Source: Alligator mississippiensis (Eukaryota > Chordata > Crocodylia > Alligatoridae). Taken from it: a DNA stretch of 64,000 nt. The translations under genes were made by a program, and so were the position numbers. Each line of letters starts with the position of its first letter. Position 1 is the stretch's first letter. The notes beneath the pieces were generated by a model. That model saw only the letters and a program-made list of their open reading frames with translations. It was not told where the DNA came from and ran no database searches. The DNA is taken from NCBI RefSeq assembly GCF_030867095.1, contig NC_081831.1:42469319-42533318 (forward strand), written 5' to 3'. This document shows, in pieces, positions 20,907 through 32,800 of the stretch.

Positions 20907-23900
20907 ATGAGCAAGAGCAAGGATGACGCTCCCCATGAGCTGGAGAGCCAGTTTGTCCTGCGCCTGCCTCCGGTAAGAGATGCACAGGCTAGGGCTAAGT
21001 TAAAGAGGCCATGGTGGGAGAGGTCCCATGTGAGGCTGGCACCAAGCTCCTGAGAGCCCAGCTCAGCCCCAGTTTGCTGGAGTTTGGTGGGTGGAAAGTG
21101 CAGTTCGTGGGAAGAGTTTCAGGAGATTGAAACTGATGAGAATTCTGCAGACTGTGGGGCAGAAGGAGAGTGAATCCTCTGTATCATGTATCCCCTATAC
21201 CTGGTGCTTCTGCAAGATGTATTTTGGTGCTCTGCTACTTAGATCTTGTGGAATAAATGCCCTACAAAGCATGCATAAGTGCTTGGTCACTGCTGCTGAC
21301 CAGTCCTGTCAGTCCCTCTTGGTGCAAATAATCTTGTTCAATAAATGTCTTGTTTGGGGGGGGTGCAGGGGAAGCCTCTCAAAAGAGCTCACAGATGCAT
21401 CCCCTTTGACTGTAACCTGAATCCTTATAGGTACAGCTCTTTAACTTTGCCTTGAGCTGTGATCCTGAGAAGGGCATTTCATGTTCCATGAAAGTCTGTT
21501 GTTTGGCTGCCTCATCCATGAAATGATGATCTGGTTTACCCCATCTGGTTTCTGTTTTCTAAGGGACTGTGTACCATTTTCAAAGTGTGTTAACTTATGG
21601 GCTTTGATGTGCTCTGGGAGCAATGCTGTTACCATTTATAGTGTGGCCTCTTGGTTGGGTTTCTGTATTAGGATGACAGCCTGGTTTAAAGGTGGGCATA
21701 TTTGAGAGCAGCTGTGTTTCCCAGAGGGCATACACAAGTCTTGTCATGTCTCACTCATCTCTCTCAGGAATATGCCTCTACTGTGCGGAGGGCAGTTCAG
21801 TCTGGCAGCGTCAACCTCAAAGACAGACTCACCATTGAGTTACATCGTGAGTATGCAAGATGAGCTCCTCTAAGGAAGGAGCAGGAGTACTGGAGGCCTC
21901 AGAAGAAGGGGACTTAATGTGCAGAGTACAAAGGAAGAAGAGCCTTCAGGGTTTTGCTTATCACACAGGCAAAATGTTAGGGAGGGAGCACTCAGCTGTG
22001 CTGCTCTGTAGAATGGCCTTCCCAGCAGACTTCTGGTGAAGGTGTCTAGTCTCTAAGCAGGAACCTCAGACCTCCCCTTGGGAGCCCTGGAGGCAAAGCT
22101 GTACCTTACAGCATGTTAGACAGCTCGAGGCTCCATAGTGCAAGTAGCACAGGATAGATCTGGAACCAGCAGCAGTATGACTCTAGCACAGCACTGTGCC
22201 TCGGCTAACCAACACAAGCTTCTGTGCACTCCAGGAAACTTAACTTCCTGTCTGCCTTGTATACTGTTTCCCAGAGACACTGACATGGATATATGTGATC
22301 CTAAAGAGAAAATGGTGTTGGTTCAGGGTATGCATGATCGCATGGGTAAAGCTGATCTAAGGAGCAAGGTCTTGGCCTTTGATCCTGGAGGCTATACTGA
22401 TATATTTTTTCACCATCACTGTATCAGCAAATTCCCAGATCTGCTGTGGAGAAACCAAAGGCAGAGAGAGCTCTAATTGGAGGATGTAACCCACAGCTAT
22501 TTCTCTGCTTCAAGGTTAGGCCATGTCTTCTCATCTTGTTGCAAAGGATGTCTTAAATTTAACAAGAAAACCCAACAATTTGTTGCACCTCCAGTTTGCA
22601 AGAAAGTTTTAGGAGTTTCTAAGCAGTGGCCCAAGGACAGAGCATGCAGTCTACCCATCCAGCAGGGCTGCCCACACCATTCGTTTGTCCCTTGGCTTTT
22701 TGCAGCAGATGGACGTCATGGGATCGTCCGCGTGGACCGTGTCCCTCTGGCTGCCAAATTGGTAGACCTGCCCTGCATCATTGAGAGCTTAAAAACCATT
22801 GATAAGAAAACATTCTACAAGACAGCAGACATTTGTCAGGTATGTATGGCCAGTGCTTCTTGCAGCTCTCCTGTCCTCTTTGCTCACTCCCTCCTTTTGG
22901 ATTCACCAGTACCACGTGGCATCAACCCTACGATTTCACCTTACAGTAAACTTATTTGTGTTTCGGGGGACTCTAGATGCTTGTGTGCACTGTGGATGGT
23001 GATCTCTACCCTCCTCTGGAAGAGCCAACTGTGAGTACTGACCCGAAGGCAAACAAAAAAAAGGACAAGGACAGAGAGAAGAAATTCATCTGGAACCATG
23101 GCAGTGAGTAGAGGAGCTGCAACTTTATCCTATCTCAGCCTACTCCCAGGCTCCTACTGGCCCTCCTGCCCACCCTTAGTAGTACAGGCAGAATCTGCCA
23201 TGCCTTCTTACGCCTCTGGACAGGTGAGAAGCATTTCCTCATCTCATTTCTGAGAGAGCTGCTGCATCACTAAGACCCAGTCCATTCAGACTTACTGAAT
23301 TTGCCATGCATGTGACCTTTCCCCTTGGTGTCCACTAGCATACACGAGCTGTTTCCTTTATTCCAGTTACTCTTCCACTGAAGAATGTAAGAAAGAGACG
23401 ATTCAGGAAGACAGCCAAGAAAAAGGTGAGCTGTGTCGTCCATTGCAGTGCCATGTAGGTGCCAGCAACCATGCCCAGGAAAGGGGAAAGGGAGAATCAC
23501 TCAGTGCTGGGTCACTAGTTTAGGACAGTGCTTTCCAGATTCTAAGTGGTAGGAGGCCACATACCCTAGAGTTGTATTAGTGCAAGCTGTAGGCCTCCAG
23601 ACTGCATTGCTGCATCCTCTCAACACCACCACCCCCGCCCGCACTGCACACACAATATGCCCCAAAACATGCATCTCTTTGCACTGCACATACGGGTAGC
23701 ACTCACATCTGCTGCCGCACTGCAGGCTGTCCCAGTGCCAGGGGCTGCACCACCCCTGCTTCTCGGAGGCGGGGGGAAGCAAGAAACAAAAGCTGAAGGA
23801 GAAGCAGGAGCCTAGAGCCTCTGGCTGCAGCAGCAGCCAGAGCAATAGAAGAAGCAGCAGCTGGGTAGCAGCCCAGGAGCTGCATGTTATCACCAGTTGG

Positions 23901-26900
23901 ATGGCTCTGGCTTAGGAATTGGTTTTAGTTACAAATCCCTAAAATATGGGGCCAACTCAGGGGTAGGCAAAATATGGCCTGTGGGCCAGATCCAAACTGT
24001 GGCAGGTCCCTTGGCCCTGCTGAGCCCAGGTGTAGGCAGCAGCCTGGGCTATGGCACATGCAGATAATCCCACTGCCCCAGGTGCACAGCAGGCCTGGGG
24101 TGGCACAGCAGCTAAATTCACTTCCCTGCAGTCTTTGCCATTGTTGCTGAACCCTGTTCCTTCCACCCCACACCCACTTCTGGGGCGTTGGAGGGAGCGG
24201 GTGGGCAGGGTCTCCAAAGAGACCAGCCTGGGACCCACGTGGGCAGGGCATGTTCAGCTAAGCAGATGGACTAAGGCTGCAGGTGAGTGGGGAGTGGCTT
24301 CTGGGAGCAGTATGGGTGGCCTGGGCCAGGGCTGGGATCAGGGAGCTGTAACAGCATGGGGCTGGGGCCTGGAAAAGAGCTGCGATTTGCTCCCCATGTA
24401 CCCTTGCCCGTGGAACTGGCAAATGGGGTAGAGCCACTTGAGGAGTTTTGGCGTGCTGTGGCCAGGGTTTGGGGGGAAGGAGTGCTGACCTGGCCCACAA
24501 CAGCTCACCAAAACTTCCTAAGTAGCTTTCCAGCCCAAATAATTGCCCACCTCTGGGCTAACCAATTCTCTTCCACACCTCACTGAGCAGAGATCGGGGG
24601 GAAGAGAGCTGAGATGTTCTAAGGCTTCCTTGGCAAGAAGTCTGAAAGGAGTTCCTGGAGTAGGGGGAAATCCCATCATGCAGAGGGGAATGGACTCTGG
24701 CTCTCTGTCCTGCATTTCCTGCACAATGTCTCCTCCTTTTGTTTTACATGGAAATAGTCACATGGAGATGAAGAGTCCACTTGCTTTTGCCCTCTTCCAC
24801 CTGAAATCCTAGTTCCTTGTGTATGCATTATTTCCACAGCTATATGCTGTGGTGCAGCATACAGGAGACTGACTTCTGATAGGGACCTGGGAGAAATTGA
24901 ACCGTCAAGGTTGTAACTTTATGTAAATGCTCTTATTAATAAAGGTCTGTGGAGCAAAAAAAGAGCTCTGCAAAGTGGCTGATGATTGTATCACTAGGCT
25001 GGATGGATTCGTTTTTCTGCTTTGCATCTCTCAGACACATGATGGAGCAATGTTACATTTTGATGTTAGGGAAAACCAGTCTCTCAGAACCCCTGGTCTC
25101 ACAGAACATTCTCGCTTTCCTGTAGGAAAAAGCCTAGTGATGCACTAGGGCTCGTGGACAGAGGTGGTATCTTTTATTAGACCAACAAGATTTTTGCAAA
25201 AAAATTCTTTAATTGCAAGCTTTCAGGCACAAACACCTTTTGTCAGGAATCTGAGAAAAGATTGTAAAAGTTCTCCTGGGTAGAAATTAAAGTTCATATT
25301 TCATAGGATTTCACACAGGGGTCAACAGATAGAAAAACCCTCTGGCTAATTTAATAATAAAAAGTGAAACCTTGTATGATTGTTTAGTTCACTTTAGAAC
25401 TGAGAACAAAATGGAGGGGCCTTTCATGGACACCCTGGCCACAGCATGCCAAAAATCCCTAAGTGGCTGTACCCCATTTGCCAGTTCCATGGGCAGGGGT
25501 GCGTGGGGAGCAAATCGCAGCTCTGTTCCAGGCCCCAGCCCCATGGAGGGGCCTTTCATAAATGCATTCAGACTCAAGCACCTGACATGCCACATAGATT
25601 GGTTTCTTAAGAGGTGCTTGGGAGTGTTCTGAGGGGAGCTGAAGTCAGGCCAGTGAGGGTACTCAGCTCAACCCAGAAGCTTTGAGGAAGAGGAGAGGAA
25701 GATGGGATGCTGACCTGAGAGGCAGGTAGTATCATGGGAGAGCTTGTGAGGGGCAGGAATATGCTAATTGACAAGCAAAGAATAAGATGAGGTAAAGTAT
25801 TGGGAGACAGCCAGAGAGCAAGAAACCCCTGAGCCAGAACTGTCTGCTCAAAGATGTCTGACAATATTTCTGCTCCATTCTCTCTCCCTTGCCCAGTACA
25901 TTGAGTCTCCAGATGTGGAAAAGGAGGTGAAGCGGTTGCTGAGCACAGACGCTGAGGCTGTCAGTGTCCGTATCCTTTCTCAGGAGAAACCCTGCTGAAC
26001 GTCAGCTTCTGAAGGAGGCTAGAAGGAGCCGCCAGACAGAAGTTCAGCCTGCTGCACACATGGGTAGTAAGAGCAAACAGAAGCTGAGCAGATGACAGAC
26101 ACTGAAGTTTAGAGTTTTACCTTTAGTCTGTTCAAAACCTGCTGCTTCTCAGCAACCTCCTCTTGGCATTTGTCACTGCACTTTGCGGGTAATGTCCATG
26201 CATTTGCAGCTGATGCTCCTGACAGTGCAATAACTTGCTGTAATATCTGCTGAGAAGAGGAAATATGAGATACTTGAATGGCCAGATTGGCCAAACCTAG
26301 GTATCTGTAACAACTATGCCCAGAATTAGAGGGGCTTGTTGAAATATATAGGCCGGAGTTACCTACCCCTGGTGTTGTTTTTTAACTGGAAAAGCCCTGG
26401 ATGTGGCTGCAGGGGTCTCCCCACAGGCATTACCTTTTGTTGTTATCCCTTGACTCTTGCGCATCTGCCCTCAGGCTGGGAGGTCATTGCTGAAGATGAG
26501 ACAAAGGAAGCAGACAACCATGGTTCACTCACCAGTCTGGACATCTCCTCTCCCGGCATGTCTGGACACAAGCAAGGCCACGGCTCATCAGGTACATTGG
26601 AAGAGATCAGTGCTTAATTTAGCAAAAGCATTTACCTGTCGGGTGGCAGGGTCACCATCTGCTCTTGCACACGAGGGTGGTCTCAAACTGGAGAGCTGAC
26701 TTGATTGTATGAGCAGAGCTGAACACCAAGGCTGCATTCATTGGGGTGAGAGAACTGGCACAGTCCCCTAAGTTTCTGGAACAGATACGCATTTGCTATA
26801 ACAGTATCTGTTTTATAAAAAGGGAAAAATAGATCTTCCTTGGTGTTGCATTCACCTACTTCTAGTCCATTGGACCTGGTTTAGAATTTCTTAAGGAATC

Positions 26901-28457
26901 AAAGCAAACTTAAGGAAGATAGAAGTGTATTTAGATAAGCATTCAGTACAGAGCACTGTTCCTGAAAGCCAAGGGCATATGTGGCATCTTAGGAGAGACT
27001 TATAGATCACTGTTGAATCCATTGCACCTTCTTCAACTATTTTCCTTTTGTGTCAAACCACAAGAACATGACGAACTGCGGGAGATCTTTAATGACATCA
27101 GCAGCAGCAGTGAAGATGAAGATGAGAGAGATCATCACGATGACGAAGATTTGAACATTATGGACACAGAGGAAGACTTGGAGAGGCAGTTGCAGGACAA
27201 GCTAAATGAATCCAACGGACAGCAGCAGGAGAGTGAGGGAACAAACCAGATTGGTGAGTCACAGGGCAGTCTGCAGCCAGGATGGGCTGTTTCTGGTGTG
27301 CTGAACCTGGGCTTTTCCCTTAGTTGAATCAGCACTGTGTCAGGGTGTGGAGGACTGCTATGTGATTCTGCTTGTGATACAGTTCAACTGTGCTTATGGG
27401 ACTTATGGTATAAGTCCTGAGCTCTTTATGTTCTAGCCATGGGGATCCAGAAGCAGATTGATAACCTGAAAAGTAAACTCCAGGAGACTCAGGAGCGGAG
27501 AAAGCGCCAGGAAGATCTCATTATGAAAGTAGAGAACCTTGCTCTCAAGGTAAGTGCTGTCTGGTCCCTGGGGACCCTCTTTCCTATGTGAAACTTGTGT
27601 TCCTAAGGAGTCCCAGTCAGCTAAGTTGAGGCTGTGCAGGCTCCGACTCTTAACAGGCATCAACCATTGTCCTGGAGAAGCCAAAGGCCTTCTCTTTTGT
27701 GGAATTAAGATTCATGTGCCTATAAGGAAGTGTGCCAACCAGCTAGCCATGTGACTCAGCTGTGACTAATGCAGAATAAGCCATAGACCTGTGCAGAAGA
27801 TAAAGGGTCTTGGGACCCAGGCTGCACTCTGCTCCCCATACAGCCTGTCAGATTGCACAGTGTTGTTTTGTTCCCATTGGCTAAGTGGTCCTTGGTGAGA
27901 GCTTTAGCAATCATATTCTGGTTTGTCACTTTCCAGACCCGTCTCCAGGCTGTGTTGGATGAGTTCAAACAGCAGGAAGAACGAGAAAAGCAGCAGGTAA
28001 GAAGACCTCTGTTATTGACCCTTTTGCATCCTTGTAGAAGAAAGTGACACGTGCCATGCTATGGGATAACACTGAGCCATACTTGCTTAGCAGAAAGTGA
28101 CAAGTTGCCTGCTTTTCTAAGTATTTCACTGAAAGCACTTCAAGTCCTGCACTGTGCCACTTCAGGCTCTGATCTCACCAGAAGCAATGAGTGAAGCCAG
28201 GTTATATTTGATCAGGAATGACTAAGAGACCTCAGTTATCTGTAGGTGCCTTGATAGACCAGTAGTTTGGTGATGCAGTTGTCTGGGAAGTGCTGTACAG
28301 CTATGAGAATGTTGTTAGCCTTTTAGTCTGAGGAGGGAACATGCAAGGACTTGCAGCAGTGTAATATCCCTGTAATAGCTTGTGCCTTTCTCTCTGAACC
28401 CTCTCTTCACAGCTGGCCACTCTGCAGGAACAGCTTGAATCCCTGATGGAGAAATGA
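20907..28457 (+). CDS. TAF7L: TFIID subunit TAF7-like (eleven coding exons)
   Basis: TFIID component that contacts TAF1 and holds back its acetyltransferase until initiation. Exons: 20907-20972, 21768-21846, 22706-22839, 22977-23103, 23367-23425, 25897-25969, 26475-26591, 27065-27253, 27437-27549, 27937-27996, 28413-28457. These join in phase to 353 residues (human TAF7 349). The N-terminal TAFII55 domain is nearly identical to human TAF7: [63 protein letters not shown] and [20 protein letters not shown]. Then come the middle [20 protein letters not shown] and [12 protein letters not shown], an acidic [10 protein letters not shown] stretch, and a C-terminal coiled coil ([20 protein letters not shown] to [11 protein letters not shown]). 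Mammalian TAF7 is an intronless retrocopy and TAF7L, at this Xq22 position, keeps introns; hence the symbol follows synteny although the protein reads like TAF7. Confidence 0.95.
23958..24555 (+). mobile_element. hAT-type MITE, 598 bp, in a TAF7L intron
   Basis: The left end caggggtaggcaaaatatgg and the reverse complement of the right end, cagaggtgggcaattatttg, form imperfect terminal inverted repeats. Flanking 8-bp sequences ggccaact (23950-23957) and ggctaacc (24556-24563) match at six of eight positions, as expected of an aged hAT target duplication. No transposase text is present. Related fragments lie at 25428-25542, 44405-44830 and 49150-49595. Confidence 0.75.
25150..25345. repeat. Unassigned interspersed repeat fragment
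   Basis: The text ggtatcttttattagaccaa followed by gcaagctttcaggcacaaac resembles a repeat common in reptile genomes that I cannot name with certainty. Edges are approximate. It lies in the TAF7L intron 23426-25896. Confidence 0.35.
25411..25559 (-). repeat. hAT-MITE internal fragment between perfect 17-bp direct repeats
   Basis: The 17-mer atggaggggcctttcat occurs at 25411-25427 and again at 25543-25559. Between them, 25428-25542 is an antisense copy of the internal part of the MITE at 23958-24555 (it carries ggagcaaatcgcagctctgt, whose reverse complement is in that element near 24371). It contains neither MITE end. Confidence 0.8.
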
Positions 28458-29077
28458 GGGCAGGAGCTCCCTGTACCTCTGGGCAAGCAGTGTGCTGAGT
28501 CAGAAGCTTCACCCATGAGTTTAGGAGTCACTCTTGGTGCCAAAGCCCTCAAGTTACTGGCTTGACCTTTCCAGACTTTGTTGATAAGTGACTCTTGTTC
28601 ATTCTCCTGGAACAGTGTTTCTAGAGCTCCTGTCTCATTCTGGATAATGCAGCCAGCCCCCTAATGCTGAGTAAAGGAATTGACCTGGGGTTTGTTCCTT
28701 TACAACAGATATTCCTGGTAGTTTAGCTGTACTGACAAGGGCTTTCAAGAAAGTATTGTCTCATCCATTTTTTTTCTAATTGGAAGCTGTTGAAAACTCT
28801 GAAGCATTTTGTCAGAGGGTCTCTGCTCCTTTGGGGAGCTGCTGAGAGGGTGGCTGTGCCAGCCAAGCAATGGGCATGGACTTCCCAGCATTGTGTATGC
28901 CTGTAAGGACAGCCCAGACAGCTCGCTACAGAGTGGCTACCCTACCCTTGCCCTGAAAACCAGTGTTACCTGAGAAGTTTGCAGATGGGTTTAGTCTTTA
29001 GTGGGCTTTAGAAGTGGAGCTGTTCTGCTGGCATCTCGTTCCTGTGCTGGGGAGTGCTGACTTTAAGAAAAACAACC

Positions 29078-29083
29078 AATAAA
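29078..29083 (+). terminator. TAF7L polyadenylation signal AATAAA
   Basis: AATAAA about 620 bp after the TAF7L stop, followed by gcatgtttccaacttggtgt, a GU-rich downstream element. No earlier canonical hexamer is seen in the 3' UTR. Confidence 0.8.
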
Positions 29084-29842
29084 GCATGTTTCCAACTTGG
29101 TGTGCCCCTTAATTCTCTTGTCTCCAGAGCTGTGCTATGGCTGGCAAGCTCCCAGTGTCAGCTGGAGCTGGCCTGTACATATTGCTCTCTGACGGTGCTC
29201 TGATGCCACTGCAGCATGGCCAGACTCATAATGCTGAGATTGCTCTTGCTTGGTTGGGGATGGAGAAGGAGACTGGCTAGAGAGGGAAAGCTCTGCATGG
29301 AAGAGCACATGGAAGCTGCTAGAAGATTAATGGGGAAAGGAGGGGGCAAGAACTGCAGAAAGAATGGAACCGTCTCTAATCCTGGCAGATCAGGGAGGCA
29401 AATCTGAGATTAACCTAGCAGGGTGGGAAGAGGATTAGAAAGGCAGCTCCCATCTGCAGCTGTCAGAATGCATCAGATGGTATTTGGGGATGAGGAGGGT
29501 GTGGCATGGGCTTTTCTGTACTGTAGAAAAGGCAGCAGTGAGGCAAAGATAGATGGGAAAGGAAGGATAACAGGTAACAGCCCCCACCATTCAGGGGGGA
29601 GGCTTACTGCATATAAAGACTTATGGTCCTGAAGAGCAGAAGAGCTTGGGACTCAGGGCAATGCTGCAGCCTTGAGCCAGCTAGGAGGTATTAAAGGCTG
29701 CTGAGATGAGAATGAGGGGGAGTAGGGAGCAAAACAGCTCCTGTAGGCAGGAGATGAAGGCACTGTGAGGAGAGCTGTAGAGAGATAGCACAGAACTGTG
29801 TGTCCAGTTCACTTCTTCAGGGGAAGACCTGCCTGCCTGATC
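29084..29842 (+). promoter_or_regulatory. AIPL1-like 5' region: TATA box and two CRX-type motifs
   Basis: Non-CpG-island promoter, unlike its neighbours. A TATAAA lies at 29612-29617, about 230 bp before the start codon. Upstream are TAATCC (29377-29382) and its reverse complement GGATTA (29432-29437), the core recognised by the photoreceptor homeobox factor CRX. Six-base motifs occur often by chance, so this is suggestive only. No exon is seen in this interval; the 5' UTR is probably in the same exon as the start codon. Confidence 0.4.
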
Positions 29843-32800
29843 ATGGATGCAATGTACCTGCTTAACGTGCCAGGTGTCAAGAAGAAGATTTTGCACGGAG
29901 GCTGTGGGCAGCTGCCAACATTCCAAGATGGGAGCAAGGTAACTGCGCTCGAGGGGCATCTCTGCTAGCTAAGTGGTGCCAGAGCCGGGCAGGGATGTCC
30001 TTACCCCTACAGCAGTGGGCAGTGGGAATCCCTAGCAGCCCCTCCCTACTGCTCTGCTTTGAGTGGTGACCTAAGGTGCTTACTACAATCTACCTGCTCC
30101 AGGGCCTCCTTTAAAAGTGCACATCATTAAATCAGAAACAAACCCAACACAGGTGAATTCTTCCAGCCATTCAAGATGGAATTAGAGGTGTTTACCAGGC
30201 AGCAGGTATCTCACACTGCTCTCTCCATCTGAGCTCTGGTATTCCAACTGTATTCCATCTGCCTCCATCATCAACAGCTGCAAGAGGCCAAGCAGCTGGG
30301 ATTCAGCTGACAGTTTTGTTGCTATAATTCATCTTGGTCTGGAGCTCCATGAATTCACCACTACAAACAGAGGGCATAAATGTGTTTGGCAGTGACATCA
30401 CCCACACAAGTACTGTACATAGGGGGCTGACAATGGGTGTAATAGTGCCACTTTACTGCTCTCCAGCAGTGGGACTGGAGGAGTTACTTGGCTATTAGCT
30501 TTCAGCATCCCTGCTGGGAAGGTTGCACCAGACAGATGCTGACAGGGTACTGCTGAGGGAGCTCACGCTACTAGTCTAATTTGTGTTGGGCTAAAGGGGG
30601 CAGCCACAGATGGCAGCTGGGCATGGAACAAACAAGTTAGCATGGGGAGCATCTCACAGGCTCTAAGAAACAGGCAGGAGGTGCTCTGTTTTCACTATAT
30701 GGAGGGGCATGGTGAGAGAATTTATGCTGATCTGGATGCTTGTGAGCCTGTCTCCTTGAGAGCTGGGTGGGTTCAGGGTGGGAGAGGGGGGGAAGGAACT
30801 ACCTCAGTGCCCTGGGACTGACCCACTCTGCCCTGATCTCTCCCTGAGGCAGATCACGTTCCACTTCCAGACGCTGAAAGATGACTTTGAGCGCACGGTG
30901 ATCGACGACAGCCGAGACTCTGGTATCCCCATGGAGATCATCGTGGGGAAGATGTTTAAGATGGAGGTGTGGGAGACCCTGCTGACCTCCATGCGCATCA
31001 GAGAGGTGGCAGAGTTTTGGTGTGATGCTGTTGTGAGTGACGTACCCAGGCTTCAATTCCTGAGACCCACCGCCCATGCCAAAATTCATACACGTGCATA
31101 GCATTGTGCTCCCTGACACAGACACACGCACACAAGCCCCATGATCCACACGGCTCTGTGCAGCCTGTATGTAGGCAGGTGCACATCCACCTCCCTTGGG
31201 TTGAGGGCCTGCTTGTTCCCAACAACCAGCTTTTCACCAAGCAGTGATAGTTAACCTGGGGACTTTAGGTGAGGAGCCCAGGTTAAGGCTGCTCAAGCCT
31301 AGCAGTCCACCAGGCTGGTATGGTCCAAGTGCACCAGTTCCTACTGCCAAAGGCACACAAGGAAGTGGTGTGGTCAGTACCATGTCTGCTTGCCCTCGAC
31401 CCCTGAGAGTCCAAATGACCAAGTACCCACTGACAGCTGGATCATCTGGGAGAAACTTCCAAAGTGAGGCTTCAGGTCACCCCTGGATATGTATAGATGC
31501 ATCATACTTGCTCTGCTAAGGCACCTGGCCCCCTCAGGGATTGTAACATAGGGCACAGTGGAGGCTACAGTTCAGCAGACTAGGAATTAGCTTGGAGAGG
31601 AGGGGATCTCCACAGCCATTTTCATAGTACCCCCATGCCTGTGCTAGACTCCAGGCCCCAGCCACAGATTGTGCCTCTCCCACTTGGCCAGCTGAGCAGG
31701 GGTTCCCCTTAAGCTCCCCAACTGAGAGCACCAGGCATACCCTGGTCATGACCTCCCCATGGCCGCAGCAAGGAGAGCAAGTTTTGTATATGTACCTGAA
31801 CAGAGGCTTCTTCTTCAGCACACAGGCATGTATGCCTTGGTCTCCAAGGGCATGAGGAGAATTGCAGAGGGCAAGGACCCCTTAGAGGGACAAAGGCACC
31901 GCTGTGGGATGGGGAACATGTTTGACTACCACAGCACAGGCTATGAGGACCTGGATGAACTACAGAGGACACCGCAGCCCCTCATCTTCATCATGGAGCT
32001 TTTCAAAGTGAGGCTGGGAGGGGAGAGGTGGCTGGGGGGTGAGGGGGAAGGAGGGTAAAAGGTGTTGAGGGCAGTGATAGGGTGAAGCACAGCTCCTCAT
32101 CTATGCGGTAGTGCTCAAAATGGCCCATGCAGGTAGCTCCTCTGGGGCTGAGGGGGAGGGGGGCAGGGAAGGGCAGGCAACAGTGCTCATAAGGAGACTT
32201 GAGGAGCACTCAGGGTGAGTGCATGCAGGGTTATCCCTCCCCCTCCCCAGGTAGACGATCCCTCTGCCTACAAGCGAGACACATGGGCCATGAGCAAAGA
32301 GGAGAAGCTGGCAGCAGTGCCTGTGTTGCATAGCGAGGGCAACCGGCTCGTCCTGCACAAGAAGTACCGCGAGGCAGCTGAGAAGTACCAGGAAGCTGTT
32401 GTCTGCCTCCGGAACCTCCAAGCCAAGGTGAGCACCCACAGGGTGACCAACACCTACGGGGGGGTAGCCCAGACAAGCCTGTAACACTTCCCTCCTCAGT
32501 TCCTCAACTGTGCTACCGCCACCTGCATGGGTCATGCCTGTGGTGCAGAGCTGTACCCACCAGCTTGCCTGTACCTGCAGGATGTCCTCCGCAGGACAGG
32601 GGAGCTAAGCAGTGCCTCTAAGCCAGAAAGATCTTCGTCAGCCATTGCTTTGCACACTGTGGTTGTTCCCTGAGTCTAGTACTTCTAGGCCTGTTTTAGG
32701 TCTTCCCTGGTACAAAATCCCTTAAATAAAATAAGCAGATGGAAAGGGTGAGGTGGGTGATCAGGGCTCACTGTGAGCACTCCAGTCCTGCCATTGAACC

